A DNA stretch of 64,000 nt from Candidatus Aalborgicola lynettensis (GTDB lineage Bacteria > Pseudomonadota > Gammaproteobacteria > Burkholderiales > Burkholderiaceae_C), in assembly GCA_016719405.1 (NCBI GenBank), contig JADJZE010000002.1, positions 124,001-188,000 of the forward strand. The letters are read 5' to 3'. Shown one piece after another: positions 17,662 to 26,651 of this stretch (its first letter is position 1; each line of letters opens with the position of its first letter). A program made the translations under genes and the position numbers. Under the pieces are notes generated by a model. That model ran no database searches. It saw nothing but the letters and a program-made list of their open reading frames with translations, and had not been told where the DNA came from.

Positions 17662-18609
17662 GTGGCTGCATCCCCCCCCCTGGAAAAAGGCCTGGTCATT
17701 GCCGGACACGGGCGCCACGTGTGGGTGGAAACCCCCGATGGCCGGCGCCTGATTTGCCACCCGCGCGGCAAAAAAAGCCAGACCGTGGTCGGTGACCAGG
17801 TGCTGTGGCAAGCCACACAAGACGAAGGTACCATCGAAAAGGTAGAGCCCCGGCGCAATCTGTTCTATCGCCAGGACGAGATTCGCACCAAGTCCTTCGC
17901 GGCCAATCTGGACCAGGTGCTGATTCTGATCGCCGCCGAGCCGGAGTTTTCGGAGAGCCAACTAACACGGGCCCTGATTGCCGCCGAGGCCGCCCATATC
18001 CGCCCCCTCATCGCACTCAACAAAAGCGATTTGACGCTTCCGTTTGCGAGGACATGGGCCCGTTTGGCTGCCTACCGCACCATGGGGTACACGGTACTGC
18101 CCATGGCACTCAAACCACGCGACACCGCCGCACCGCCCCCGGAACACCCCCTGGACGCCCTGCTGGAGGGCAAAACCACACTGGTGTTGGGTCCATCGGG
18201 CTCGGGCAAGAGCACCCTGATTAACCGCCTGATTCCTGATGCCCAGGTGCTGACCAACGCCATCTCCACGGCACTGAATTCGGGCAAACACACCACCACC
18301 AGCACCACCCTCTACTGGGTTGATAAAAGCCGTGGCACGGCTGTTATCGATTCACCGGGCTTCCAGGAATTTGGCCTGCACCATATCGAGCCCCAACACC
18401 TCGCGTCACTGATGCCAGACATCAAGGCACATGCATCGGACTGCCGGTTCTACAACTGTAGCCATCTGCATGAACCGGGTTGCACGGTGATGGCTGCCGT
18501 GCAGCCTCAATCTGAAGCGGTTTATGACCCCAGCGCACACGGGATAAGCGCAACACGCTATAAACTTTATAGCGAATTATTCGCGGAATTGGGCCAGAGA
18601 CGCTATTGA
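17662..18609 (+). CDS. rsgA: ribosome small subunit-dependent GTPase RsgA
   Basis: RsgA is a circularly permuted GTPase that checks late 30S subunit assembly. The 315-residue protein has an N-terminal OB-fold (about 1-75). The GTPase motifs come in permuted order: G4 NKSD (about 114), G1 GPSGSGKST (about 175) and G3 DSPGF (about 232). A C-terminal zinc-finger follows with CRFYNCSHLHEPGC (about 259-272). The GTG at 17662, six bases after the phhB stop, gives a normal N-terminus. It is the last gene of the M48-phhB-rsgA run and converges on the CobD-family gene. Confidence 0.95.
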   Translation: MAASPPLEKGLVIAGHGRHVWVETPDGRRLICHPRGKKSQTVVGDQVLWQATQDEGTIEKVEPRRNLFYRQDEIRTKSFAANLDQVLILIAAEPEFSESQLTRALIAAEAAHIRPLIALNKSDLTLPFARTWARLAAYRTMGYTVLPMALKPRDTAAPPPEHPLDALLEGKTTLVLGPSGSGKSTLINRLIPDAQVLTNAISTALNSGKHTTTSTTLYWVDKSRGTAVIDSPGFQEFGLHHIEPQHLASLMPDIKAHASDCRFYNCSHLHEPGCTVMAAVQPQSEAVYDPSAHGISATRYKLYSELFAELGQRRY

Positions 18610-18664
18610 GACCTTGGCTGCACGACGGCACCGGGTGCGAAGACCACTGTGCGGCGCCCAGCGG

Positions 18665-19585
18665 TCAACCCAGCAAGCGCGCCAGCGAGAGCAGAGCCAA
18701 AAATACCATCCACATCACCACCGTGCGCCACACGAGCCCGACCACCGCACGCAGATGCACCGACTGGGGCATCTGCCCTGGGCCGCTACCTTCTTTTGGC
18801 CCCAACTTGACATTCACGGCGCCCGCAGTAGCCGCCAGAATCACGCCATCGTTATTCCCCGGGTACTGCGCCTCGTGTTGACGCCAACTGTCCACAGCAT
18901 CTTCAAAACTGCCAACAAAGGCAAAACCCAGGGCGGTAATGCGTGCCGGTAGCCAGTCCATGGCGGCCCAGGCGGCATTGGCATTGTCTTGCAGGGCCTC
19001 GCTGACGGGCGTGCCCGATGGACTGATCGTGCGATTCACGTAGCGCGCCATGAATTCTCCGACACGGTAGAGCACCGCACCTGCAGGGCCGAGGCCCAAG
19101 GCCGCGAGCAATGAATACCAGGCAAACACACCAAATACATGGCGATGGGCGCTTAACACCGAGTATTCGATGACGTGTCGCACAATTTCACTGCGTGGCA
19201 AGGCACTGGCGTCGATGTGCATCCACTGCGCCAGACGCTGGCGTGCGAGATCCTCGTCACCGGCATGCAAGGCGTCGCGTATGCCCGTGAAATGGTGGCT
19301 GAACTGGCGAAAGCCGAGTGTGGCATACAAAATCACCACACTCCATACCACCGCCGCCATCCAGCCCAAAGACCAGACCAACAGCCAATGCACCGCGCAC
19401 ACCAGGAATGCAGGGGCGACCACGGCCACCCACCACGCCAACCAGCCGTGATGGGGTTTGCCGGTATCCAGGTTGCGAATCACCCAGCGCACCCAATTGC
19501 GCACACTGTTGTGCAGCGCATTGAGCGGCGCCAATGGTCTGGCCTGCTCCAGCAACAACGCAAATAAGATGGAAATAAAACTCAT
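18665..19585 (-). CDS. CobD/CbiB-family membrane protein
   Basis: The family is named for adenosylcobinamide-phosphate synthase, which adds aminopropanol to the corrin ring. The 306-residue product is a membrane protein with four or five helices. It carries YSVLSAHRHVFGVFAWYSLLAALG and AAMDWLPARITALGFAFVGSF, the latter being the usual CbiB motif DWLPARLT. The start at 19585 (MSFISILFALLLEQ) is preferred to an upstream ATG at 19606. No other cobalamin gene is near, and orphan members like this are common in Burkholderiales, so a role in B12 synthesis is uncertain. Confidence 0.85.
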   Translation of the reverse strand: MSFISILFALLLEQARPLAPLNALHNSVRNWVRWVIRNLDTGKPHHGWLAWWVAVVAPAFLVCAVHWLLVWSLGWMAAVVWSVVILYATLGFRQFSHHFTGIRDALHAGDEDLARQRLAQWMHIDASALPRSEIVRHVIEYSVLSAHRHVFGVFAWYSLLAALGLGPAGAVLYRVGEFMARYVNRTISPSGTPVSEALQDNANAAWAAMDWLPARITALGFAFVGSFEDAVDSWRQHEAQYPGNNDGVILAATAGAVNVKLGPKEGSGPGQMPQSVHLRAVVGLVWRTVVMWMVFLALLSLARLLG

Positions 19586-19666
19586 GGGCCCATCATAGCG
19601 ACCCACATGGATGGGGAAAAATGCGCCCTATTGCGCAAATCCAGCAGTCGCCACGCACCACGGCAC

Positions 19667-20344
19667 TCAGTCCAGCAAGAATCGATAAAAGTTGCGCAAA
19701 ATACCGGCCGTAGCACCCCAAATGAATCGCTCGGCACTGGCATCCGTGTAGGGCATGGAAAGCCACTCCCGGCGCTGCCCCGCCCACTGCACGGCATGGC
19801 GCCGGTGGTGGGCCGGATCCATCAGAAATGCCAACGGCACTTCAAAGATGTCGGCCACCTCGTTTGGGTTGGGCTGCAAGGTAAACCCAGGGTGTACCAC
19901 GGCCACCACCGGGGTAATCATGAACGCGCTCCCTGTGGTGTAGATTGGAAACTGCCCCAATACTTCTACATACTGTGCATCCAGCCCAATTTCCTCCTGC
20001 GCTTCGCGCAGTGCCGTAGCGGCTGCGTCAGCATCCTCGGCGTCGGCCTTGCCACCTGGGAAAGCAATTTGCCCCGAGTGGCTGGAAAGGTTAGCGGTGC
20101 GCAACGTCAAAAGCACCTGCAATTGATCGCCACGCATGACCAAAGGCACTAGGACAGAAGCATGCACGGGCTCCCGCTCCGAAAACCGCGGTTCTGCGTG
20201 CATCTCGGGCAACCAGGGCTTGGCACTAGCGAAGCGTTGCGCCAAGGCCGCCGGCTGCAAGGACTCGGCCCGTACTTTGGGCAGGTGGCTGTCCACGCCG
20301 ACCACTGGCACCAGGCGTGGATCAAAATTTGGCAAGGCAGTCAT
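19667..20344 (-). CDS. Nudix hydrolase, CoA pyrophosphatase type
   Basis: The protein resembles NudL/YeaB, which splits coenzyme A or acyl-CoA to phosphopantetheine and 3',5'-ADP. In the 225-residue product the Nudix box is GGKADAEDADAAATALREAQEEIGL (about 100-124), preceded by the family motif RTANLSSHSGQIAFPGG. The start at 20344 (MTALPNFDPRLV) is typical. An earlier ATG at 20368 adds eight residues and overlaps the rplS terminator stem. It lies downstream of rplS on the same strand but behind a strong terminator, so it is probably a separate unit. Confidence 0.88.
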   Translation of the reverse strand: MTALPNFDPRLVPVVGVDSHLPKVRAESLQPAALAQRFASAKPWLPEMHAEPRFSEREPVHASVLVPLVMRGDQLQVLLTLRTANLSSHSGQIAFPGGKADAEDADAAATALREAQEEIGLDAQYVEVLGQFPIYTTGSAFMITPVVAVVHPGFTLQPNPNEVADIFEVPLAFLMDPAHHRRHAVQWAGQRREWLSMPYTDASAERFIWGATAGILRNFYRFLLD

Positions 20345-20354
20345 AGGCAATCGC

Positions 20355-20386
20355 AAAAAAACCGCCACAACTTTCGCTGGGCGGTT
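20355..20386 (-). terminator. terminator of the rpsP-rimM-trmD-rplS operon
   Basis: Minus strand: a seven-pair stem AACCGCC/GGCGGTT (20386-20380 with 20366-20360) is followed by a run of seven T. It lies just after the rplS stop. Confidence 0.85.
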
Positions 20387-20406
20387 CTTTGAAAAACAGC
20401 GCGGTA

Positions 20407-20778
20407 TTAAGCGGCTGTCTTTTTGGCTGGCAATTTTTCTTTGATACGTGCCGACTTGCCGCTGCGGTCACGCAGGTAGTACAGCTTGGCACGGCGCACA
20501 TCACCGCGACGCTTGACTTCGATACCAGCGATCAGCGGGCTGTAGGTCTGGAACGTACGCTCCACGCCTTCGCCGCTGGAAATTTTGCGAACGATAAAGC
20601 CACTGTTCAGGCCACGATTGCGCTTCGCAATCACCACACCTTCGTAAGCCTGCACACGCTTGCGTGTACCTTCAACCACGTTAACGCTAACGACAACGGT
20701 GTCACCAGGGGCGAACTCAGGGATAGTTTTGCCAAGGCGAGCAATTTCTTCTTGCTCAAGAGTTTGGATCAGGTTCAT
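20407..20778 (-). CDS. rplS: 50S ribosomal protein L19
   Basis: L19 sits at the 30S-50S interface. The 123-residue product opens MNLIQTLEQEEIARL and contains FAPGDTVVVSVNVVEGTRKRVQAYEGVVIAKRNRG and RRAKLYYLRDRSGKSARIKEKL, all family hallmarks. I chose the ATG at 20778. A longer frame to 20838 has no family support. It is the last gene of the rpsP-rimM-trmD-rplS operon, 104 bases after trmD, and is followed by a terminator. Confidence 0.96.
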   Translation of the reverse strand: MNLIQTLEQEEIARLGKTIPEFAPGDTVVVSVNVVEGTRKRVQAYEGVVIAKRNRGLNSGFIVRKISSGEGVERTFQTYSPLIAGIEVKRRGDVRRAKLYYLRDRSGKSARIKEKLPAKKTAA

Positions 20779-20882
20779 GATTTCCTTACTTGATCTTGCA
20801 TGCGCCGGCATCGAAATGACGCCAATTTGCCAAAACAAATCTGGCCGTGCAGAGGATCGGTTAGCCTTGCATTATAGCAAGC

Positions 20883-21628
20883 TCACACAAGTTGCCGCAA
20901 CACGCACTCATCTGCCGCATCCAAGCGCCCCGCCTCACGGGCGGCATCCAGGACATCCGGGCGATGTGAAGCGGTCAATCGCAGCCGTTGGTCGCGTCGC
21001 CAGCGCTCAATGTGGGCATGATTGCCCGACAACAACACCGGCGGCACCGCATGCCCCAGCCAGTCTTCGGGTCGCGTGTAGTGCGGGCAATCCAGCAAGC
21101 CATCAAGCAAGGGGTTAAAACTATCCAGCTGGTGGCTACCGGCATCGGACAGCACGCCGGGCTGCAGGCGCGCAACGGCGTCCAACAACGCCATGGCGGC
21201 TACTTCGCCGCCCGACAACACAAAATCACCCAGGCTGATCTGTTCATCCACATGGACATCAATGAAGCGCTGATCAATGCCTTCGTAGCGTCCACAGACC
21301 AAAATCGCGCCACTGCTATCCGACCACCGCTGCACTGCGGCATGGTCCAGACGTTTGCCGATGGGAGAAAAAAGTACCACGGGGGCGGCATCCACACGCT
21401 GCGTGCGAATATGCGCCAAGGCCTTGGCCAGCGGCTCGCCCATCATGACCATACCGGGGCCGCCGCCAAATGGTCGATCATCAATGCGGCGGTAGTTACC
21501 TAGTGCGTGGTCACGGGGATTGGAAAACTGGACCTGCACCTGGCCCGATTCATAGGCCCGGCGGGTCACGCCACGGTCAAAAATGGGGCAAACAACTCAG
21601 GAAACAGGGTAATGACATCAAAGCGCAT
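20883..21628 (-). CDS. trmD: tRNA (guanine-37-N1)-methyltransferase TrmD, one-base frameshift
   Basis: TrmD methylates G37 next to the anticodon and prevents frameshifting. It is essential in most bacteria. From the ATG at 21628 the minus strand reads MRFDVITLFPELFAPFLTV and then runs into a stop. The proper continuation TRRAYESGQVQVQFSNPRDHALGNYRRIDDRPFGGGPGM is in another frame. One missing G near 21571 (GG instead of GGG) explains this, and adding it gives 248 residues. The SAM-knot motifs VLFSPIGKRLDHAAVQ, CGRYEGIDQRFID and SLGDFVLSGGE are intact downstream. The error lies in a stretch with six such indels in 1.5 kb. Confidence 0.9.
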
Positions 21629-21639
21629 GCACCCTGCAC

Positions 21640-22202
21640 TCAGTAATCCGACTGCCAATCAACGCGAATACAACGCGCTGGCAAATCCACATCGTCAATA
21701 TAGGCTGCAACAAAGGGAATCATCCGCTCAAGCGCCTTGCCATCTTGGGAGTATTCCAGCACCAATACAGTTTGTGGGCCGGTCGATAAAAGCTCTTTCA
21801 CCGTGCCCAAGGATTCTTGCTGGCGGTTGACGACCGAAAGACCGATTAAGTCCACCCAGTAATACTCATCCGTCTGCGCAGTGGGAAAACTGGAACGCGG
21901 CACGAAAATGCGCGCACCACGCAAGGCTTCGGCGGCGGAGCGATCTTCTATGCCCTTGGCACAGGCCACCACAGTGTCAGAGTGCTCCTTGGACTCCTTC
22001 ACAGCAAGCGTCAGAACGCCCGAGAACGTTTTACACCTTTTTCTGAAGGCAGGATAAACCAGCGTTTGGAAGAAAAAGGGCCTCAGGATCTGCACTGTAA
22101 GGCAAGACCTTGAACCACCCCCTTAACACCCCACGCCTCTGCGACGCGCCCAACCTCGACAGCGTCCGCTGGCAATTCAGCAGGTTCGAGCTGGGATAGC
22201 AT
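21640..22202 (-). CDS. rimM: ribosome maturation factor RimM, three one-base frameshifts
   Basis: RimM binds S19 and helps assemble the 30S head. The ATG at 22202 starts MLSQLEPAELPADAVEVGRVAEAWGVKG. The frame is then lost at a C run (22118-22122, one base too many), regained for GWFKVLPYSADPEALF, lost again at an A run (22073-22077, one too few) and at a T run (22029-22032, one too few). From there TFSGVLTLAVKESKEHSD runs to WQSDY. Correcting all three gives exactly 187 residues, the usual size. The C-terminal PRC-barrel part with EYYWVDLIGLSV is intact. It lies 12 bases before trmD. Real decay in all three frames with perfect residue content is unlikely. Confidence 0.88.
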
Positions 22203-22218
22203 GAAAGAGAGAAGAGGT

Positions 22219-22256
22219 GCGCCCTTGGTTGAACCCGTAAGCCCAACCAAGGGCGC
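22219..22256 (-). promoter_or_regulatory. 12-bp intercistronic hairpin between rpsP and rimM
   Basis: Arms 22219-22230 and 22245-22256 (GCGCCCTTGGTT and its complement) pair perfectly around a 14-base loop, just after the true rpsP stop and before the rimM start. With no T-run it is more likely an RNA-processing or translation-tuning element than a terminator. Confidence 0.6.
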
Positions 22257-22262
22257 AATCAA

Positions 22263-22512
22263 TCAGGCTGCTTTTAGCAGCTTGTTGAATCAGGCGTTCC
22301 ACGGTAGGGGAAGCCTGAGCGCCTACGCCTTGCCAGTAGGTCAAACGATCCTGGGCAATGCGGATGCTCTCTTCGGTGGCTGTAGCGATGGGGTTGTAAA
22401 AACCAATACGCTCGATAAAGCGCCCATCACGGCGGGTGCGCTTGTCAGCCACAACGATATTGAAAAACGGGCGAGCTTTGGCTCCGCCACGGGCGAGTCG
22501 AATAACGACCAT
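22263..22512 (-). CDS. rpsP: 30S ribosomal protein S16, frameshift near the 3' end
   Basis: S16 is an early-binding protein of the small subunit. The product begins MVVIRLARGGAKARPFFNIVVADKR and includes DGRFIERIGFYNP and RLTYWQGVGAQASPTVERLIQQAAK, all typical. As written, a run of four A (22272-22275 on plus as T) shifts the frame near the end, giving an untypical 111-residue product that overlaps rimM. With one A fewer the protein ends AAKAA at the TGA at 22265-22263, 82 residues as expected. AAAGGA precedes the ATG at 22512. It is the first gene of its operon. Confidence 0.93.
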
Positions 22513-22612
22513 GATTTATCCTTTGGGAGATCGAAAATAATGTTCGACCATTGAATTCAAAGTTGAGACACGCAACTGACCACCCGGCCAGTGACACCCT
22601 GAATAGCCCTGC

Positions 22613-22640
22613 ATTATATCGTTTCTGAAGCACATGATAA
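22613..22640 (-). promoter_or_regulatory. sigma70-type promoter of the rpsP operon
   Basis: Minus strand: a perfect TATAAT at 22618-22613 and TTATCA (4/6 to -35) at 22640-22635, spacing 16. The leader is about 95 bases. The -35 lies inside the N-terminal end of a GNAT gene remnant on the other strand. Confidence 0.6.
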
Positions 22641-22838
22641 AAATTCGTCCTGCCGTAGATCGAGACACGTACTGGGTTTCGCCTATTGCAACTGGTTCAA
22701 GCCGCGCCCTGCCTACCGTTACTCGGCTGGGGACTCGATCTATCCTCGAACTGCGGCTGGAAATTTGAGCGCTGGCTGGACGTGGTGTTGATGGAAAAAA
22801 CCATCGGTTTGGGCAGCGCATGCACCACACCCCCATGA
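22634..22838 (+). pseudogene. remnant of a GNAT acetyltransferase (phosphinothricin acetyltransferase-like)
   Basis: The plus strand starts ATG-ATA-AAA with MIKIRPAVDRDTYWV, a typical GNAT N-terminus, and runs 43 codons to a stop. A second frame near the end encodes KFERWLDVVLMEKTIGLGSACTTPP and a stop, which resembles the C-terminus of Pat/Bar-type acetyltransferases (WLDVVLMQ). The about 120 central codons with the acetyl-CoA loop are missing, so this is an internally deleted fragment. The family assignment rests only on these two short ends. Confidence 0.55.
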
Positions 22839-22848
22839 CCGATCCAGA

Positions 22849-23858
22849 TTAAAAAATCTGCAGACTGACCCAGTAGGCAACAGCGGCTACAAAAGCGCTG
22901 GCCGGAATAGTCAACACCCACGCCCACACAATATTGCCAGCCACCCCCCAACGCACAGCACTGGCACGCTGGGTAGACCCCACACCCACAATGGCGCCGG
23001 TGATGGTGTGGGTAGTGGAAACCGGAATACCCAGCGCAGTTGCCATAAACAGGGTGATGGCACCTCCCGTTTCGGCACAAAACCGCCCACAGGTTTGAGT
23101 TTGGTAATTTTCTGCCCCATGGTCTTGACGATGCGCCAACCGCCAAACATAGTTCCAGCACCAATGGCCGTGTAGCAGCACAAAATAACCCAGGTTGGCG
23201 GAGCCTTATCACCCGGCAACGCGTAATTGGTCGCAATCAAAAGCATCCAGATGATGCCAATGGTTTTTTGCGCATCATTGCCACCATGGCCCAAGCTGTA
23301 GGCACCGGCAGACACCAACTGCAATCGTCTAAACCACTTATCCACGCGGGACGGTCGTGAGCGCCTGAAAATCCACGCTACCAGCACCATCATCAAGGAG
23401 CCCAAAACGAAACCCAGCAATGGTGATACGAAAATAAAGATGACGGTCTTCATGATGCCGGTGGAAAGCAAGGCCGAAGCTCCCGCCTTCGCAATCACCG
23501 CCCCTACAATGCCGCCAATCAAGGCATGGGACGAGCTGCTGGGAATGCCGTAGTACCAGGTAATCACGTTCCAGGTGATGGCACCCAGCAAGGCGCCAAA
23601 CACCACATGGGTATCGACCACCCCCGGCTGCACAATACCTTTACCCACCGTGGCTGCAACACTCAATTGAAAGACAAAGATCGCAATCACATTGAAGAAC
23701 GCGGCAAACAAAATCGCCTGACCGGGCTTGAGCACGCCGGTAGAAACCACGGTTGCAATCGAGTTGGCTGCATCATGAAACCCGTTCATAAAGTCAAACG
23801 CAAGCGCCAGCGCGACCAGCATCACAACCACCCACAACGCCGTTTGTACGGTATCCAT
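22849..23858 (-). CDS. pit: low-affinity inorganic phosphate transporter Pit, one-base frameshift
   Basis: PiT-family permease that imports metal-phosphate with protons. From the ATG at 23858 (MDTVQTALWVVVMLV) it shows the duplicated family signature: GFHDAANSIATVVSTG (about residue 25) and GGNDAQKTIG (about 210). Also present is the GIPSSSSHALIGGIVGA repeat (about 100), with its counterpart GIPVSTTHTITGAIVGVG after the frameshift. The frame is lost near an A run at 23079-23085 (one base too few). Correction gives 336 residues and about ten helices. It lies 22 bases after the DUF47 gene, its usual partner. Confidence 0.9.
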
Positions 23859-23880
23859 AATCGTTTTGTCGGGGCTGGGA

Positions 23881-24528
23881 TCAGGAGTTTTCGAGGACGA
23901 TGCCCTCAATCACATTCGCCACGTCTTCGCACTTGTCGGTAATGGTTTCCAGCAATTCATAAATCGCCTTGAGCTTGATGACCTCGCGCACATCCGGCTC
24001 CTCACGAAACAGCTTGCTCATGGCGGTGCGCATCACCCGGTCGGCATCGGACTCAAGGCGGTCAATTTCTTCGCATGTTTTAAGTGCCGCCTCGGCCGTG
24101 GACGGATCGGCAATGTTGCCCAGCAACTTGACCGCATCGCGCAAACGCTCGCAGCATTTGACGCTCAAATCGGTCAAGCGACTGATCTCCTCGGTCATAT
24201 GGCGTACGTCATACAGTGCCATGGTTTCGGCAGAATCCTGAATCAGATCCGCCACATCGTCCATGGTATTTATCAGTGCGTGGATTTGCTCCCGGTCAAT
24301 CGGGGTAATAAACGTAATGTGGATGGCCTTGTTGCAGTCATGCGTCACCCGATCGGCGGCCCGCTCGGCATCATCCACTTCCTGGTTGTATTTGGCGCGC
24401 AAATCCAGGTCGCTGTAGTTGGCGACCAGCTTCGAGAATGCCTGCACTGCCTCAACAATACGGTCGGCGTGCTGGTTGAACATCTCAAAAAAATTGCCTT
24501 CACGGGGCAAGAGTTTTCCAAACAGCAT
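23881..24528 (-). CDS. DUF47/PhoU-like phosphate transport regulator
   Basis: This 215-residue, all-helical cytoplasmic protein of the DUF47 (TIGR00153, YkaA) family begins MLFGKLLPREGNFFEMFNQHAD and contains EVDDAERAADRVTHDC, a PhoU-like acidic metal-binding motif. DUF47 genes are regularly paired with pit and are thought to control it, although the mechanism is unsettled. The ATG at 24528 has GAGGAG about 7 bases upstream. It leads pit with a short gap, so the two are probably one operon. Confidence 0.9.
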   Translation of the reverse strand: MLFGKLLPREGNFFEMFNQHADRIVEAVQAFSKLVANYSDLDLRAKYNQEVDDAERAADRVTHDCNKAIHITFITPIDREQIHALINTMDDVADLIQDSAETMALYDVRHMTEEISRLTDLSVKCCERLRDAVKLLGNIADPSTAEAALKTCEEIDRLESDADRVMRTAMSKLFREEPDVREVIKLKAIYELLETITDKCEDVANVIEGIVLENS

Positions 24529-24618
24529 CACATTCTCCTCAACCGGTAGTCCAACATCAGCACATACTTTCAAGAGGGCGAAGTGTAACCGCCTGCTTTC
24601 GCCACGACATGACCCGAA

Positions 24619-24987
24619 TCAAGCAGTCCGGAAAATAAAATAAACAGCACCCACCAGGCAAAAACCAGCCCACAAATAATCCAGTTTGAAGGGCTCATTC
24701 ATATAAATCAGCGCGAACGGCACAAACACACTCAGGGTGATCACCTCTTGCACAATTTTCAGTTGCGCCAGTGAAAACCCGGCCTGCTGAAAGCCAATGC
24801 GGTTACCCGGCACTTGCAGCAAATACTCGAACAGCGCAATCCCCCAGCTCACCAAGGCCGCAAAGTACCACGGAGCCGTGGCCATGTTGCGCAAGTGCCC
24901 GTACCAGGCAAAAGTCATGAATACATTGCTGGCAATCAGCAGGCAAACGGTTTGCACCGAGAACGGTATAGCGGATAAAAATGACAT
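24619..24987 (-). CDS. DUF486 (DMT-like) small membrane protein
   Basis: The 122-residue protein has four predicted membrane helices and the DUF486 hallmarks FMTFAWYGHL, SWGIALFEYLLQVPGNRIG, LKIVQEVITL and FALIYMNEPFKLDYLWAGFCL. The family resembles half of a drug/metabolite transporter. Function unknown. I preferred the ATG at 24987, because the helix starts there. A TTG-started frame at 25023 would add 12 polar residues. It stands between the DUF47 gene and apbE, with 90-140 base gaps. The 140 bases upstream (24988-25128) show no other gene. Confidence 0.82.
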   Translation of the reverse strand: MSFLSAIPFSVQTVCLLIASNVFMTFAWYGHLRNMATAPWYFAALVSWGIALFEYLLQVPGNRIGFQQAGFSLAQLKIVQEVITLSVFVPFALIYMNEPFKLDYLWAGFCLVGAVYFIFRTA

Positions 24988-25128
24988 GGAGGTGCGTGCG
25001 CGACTGAAATCGTCCTCGTGCAATTGAGTTTCACTTCACTCACTGTGACTGACTAGAGGGTGGGGGGGGAGACTTGATCCTCCACAAGGATACTGCTGAC
25101 CAGCACGGCTCCACAGCAGAGCGCAGTA

Positions 25129-26147
25129 TCAACTGTGCAGGCGTTGCCCCATACCAGGCGATAACCACAAACCCAGTTTGGGCTCCACGATGAGCGCATC
25201 GACCGATTGCAAAGGTTCGAGCATCGCGCGCCCGGCTGCAGCACCGGCCACCATGATGGCTGCGCCCAGTCCGTTAATGTCTTCGAGTGTGCGTGCAATT
25301 AGTGCAACCCCATGCGGGCCGCGGGTGGGTTGCCCCGTTTGCGGATCCAGAATGTGGTGAAAGCGTTGTCCATCGCGCATAAAAAAGCGTTCGTAGTCGC
25401 CCGATGCGGCAACAAATCCTTCGCGCAGGTGCACGGTGCCAAGAATGCGCTCCGGTGCCCGAGGGTCGCGCAAACCGATACGCCAATCGCGACCTTGCAG
25501 TTGGCCACTGACCAGCACATCCCCGCCGCCGTTGAGCATGGCATTGCGGATACCGTGGTCTTTTAATACCCGCATACCGGCCTGCAAAATAGGCAATTTG
25601 GCGATACCGCCAAGTCGATGCGCATGCCACGCAGACGCAAGTATGCCGTCGATTTTTTCTCATCCAGCACCAACTGACGGTAGTCCACCAACGGCAATTC
25701 CCGCGCGATTTCGTCAGCAGGCGGAACCACGCCCGCGCTTTGGCTGAAATCCCAGCCAGTGAATGCGCCCACCGTGATGTCAAAGGCGCCCCCGCTTTGT
25801 TGCGAACGATGTAGCGCCATTTGCAGCACGCTCAGCATTTCAGGCGTTACGGGTACAGCCTGCACTCCAGCGGCTAGGTGCAGCGCATGCACCGAATTGC
25901 CAATGCGGTAGCGACTGAGCATGTCATGCAGGCGCTGCATTTCAGAAAATGCGGCCGTCATTGCGACTTGTGTATCGATACCCCGATCGGCCTGCACCGT
26001 CATGTCCACACGCGTTCCCATGAGTGGGCGTGCGGCTTGACGAACCGTGGGGTCGGCCAGGGCAGGACGCAAATACAGTGCAGTTGCCACCATTGGAAGG
26101 GTGGCCAGCAGGCGTCGACGCCCACGATTTGGAGCCATGGGCGTCAT
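25129..26147 (-). CDS. apbE: ApbE/NosX-type FAD:protein FMN transferase, one-base frameshift
   Basis: ApbE enzymes covalently attach FMN from FAD to a Ser/Thr in target flavoproteins such as NosR, RnfG and NqrC. The N-terminus has a twin-arginine-like signal (RGRRRLLATLPMVATALYL), then MGTRVDMTV and GAFDITVGAFTGWDF. The frame breaks at a C pair at 25610-25611 (one base too few, TTGGCGG for TTGGGCGG). It continues as the expected LPILQAGMRVLKDHGIRNAMLNGGGDV and GQRFHHILDPQTGQPTRG. Correction gives 339 residues. It lies 8 bases after the c-type cytochrome gene and opposite the nos operon, so NosR (SGAT motif) is its likely substrate. Confidence 0.88.
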
Positions 26148-26155
26148 ACGTGGTG

Positions 26156-26548
26156 TTAGCGCGACTGCGCCACCATAAAGTCCACTGCGGCTTTGACCTC
26201 GTCGTCCTTCAGCGCAGGGTTGCCACCGCGGGCGGGCATGGAGCCTTTGGCACCGTTGAAACCTTCGATGGCATGTTTGTACAGCATGTCATTGCCTTGG
26301 GCAATGCGCGGGCCCCAGTCGGCTTTGTCGCCTGGTTTGGGCGCTCCGGCTACACCGGCAGCATGGCACAGGGCGCAGGTTTTGCCGTAGATGCTTTTGC
26401 CGACCGCATTTTCAGCCTCGGGGGCGGCCGCTGCGACAGCCGGTGCTGTGGTGGTGGTCTCTGCAGCGGGTGCAGTGGCCTCGGGTTTACCACAGGCGGC
26501 TAAAAGGGCGCTGCAAACCAGCAGCAAACCGACGTACTTCTTTTGCAT
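26156..26548 (-). CDS. c5-type monohaem cytochrome lipoprotein
   Basis: The 130-residue product has a lipoprotein signal (lipobox LLAAC, Cys about residue 19), an Ala/Thr-rich linker (about 25-48) and one class I cytochrome c domain. Haem is bound at CALCH (about 58-62) with axial Met in GSMPARGG (about 104). It is therefore a membrane-anchored periplasmic electron carrier. It is divergent from nosZ and followed by apbE, so an electron-donor role for N2O reductase is likely but inferred. Poly-Ala linkers of this kind are normal for the family. Confidence 0.9.
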   Translation of the reverse strand: MQKKYVGLLLVCSALLAACGKPEATAPAAETTTTAPAVAAAAPEAENAVGKSIYGKTCALCHAAGVAGAPKPGDKADWGPRIAQGNDMLYKHAIEGFNGAKGSMPARGGNPALKDDEVKAAVDFMVAQSR

Positions 26549-26651
26549 CGAAAAATCCTTGTATCAAAAGTTGAATTGTAGAAAAGGTAACCAGCGCTAT
26601 TTTCGCATCCCGTGACGTGTTGGAAAAATACGGCTGTTGGACGGCCCCTGA

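Noticed and set aside
22177..22512. 111-residue S16 with a new tail overlapping rimM
   Set aside because: The tail has no counterpart in S16. A one-base correction restores the normal 82-residue end.
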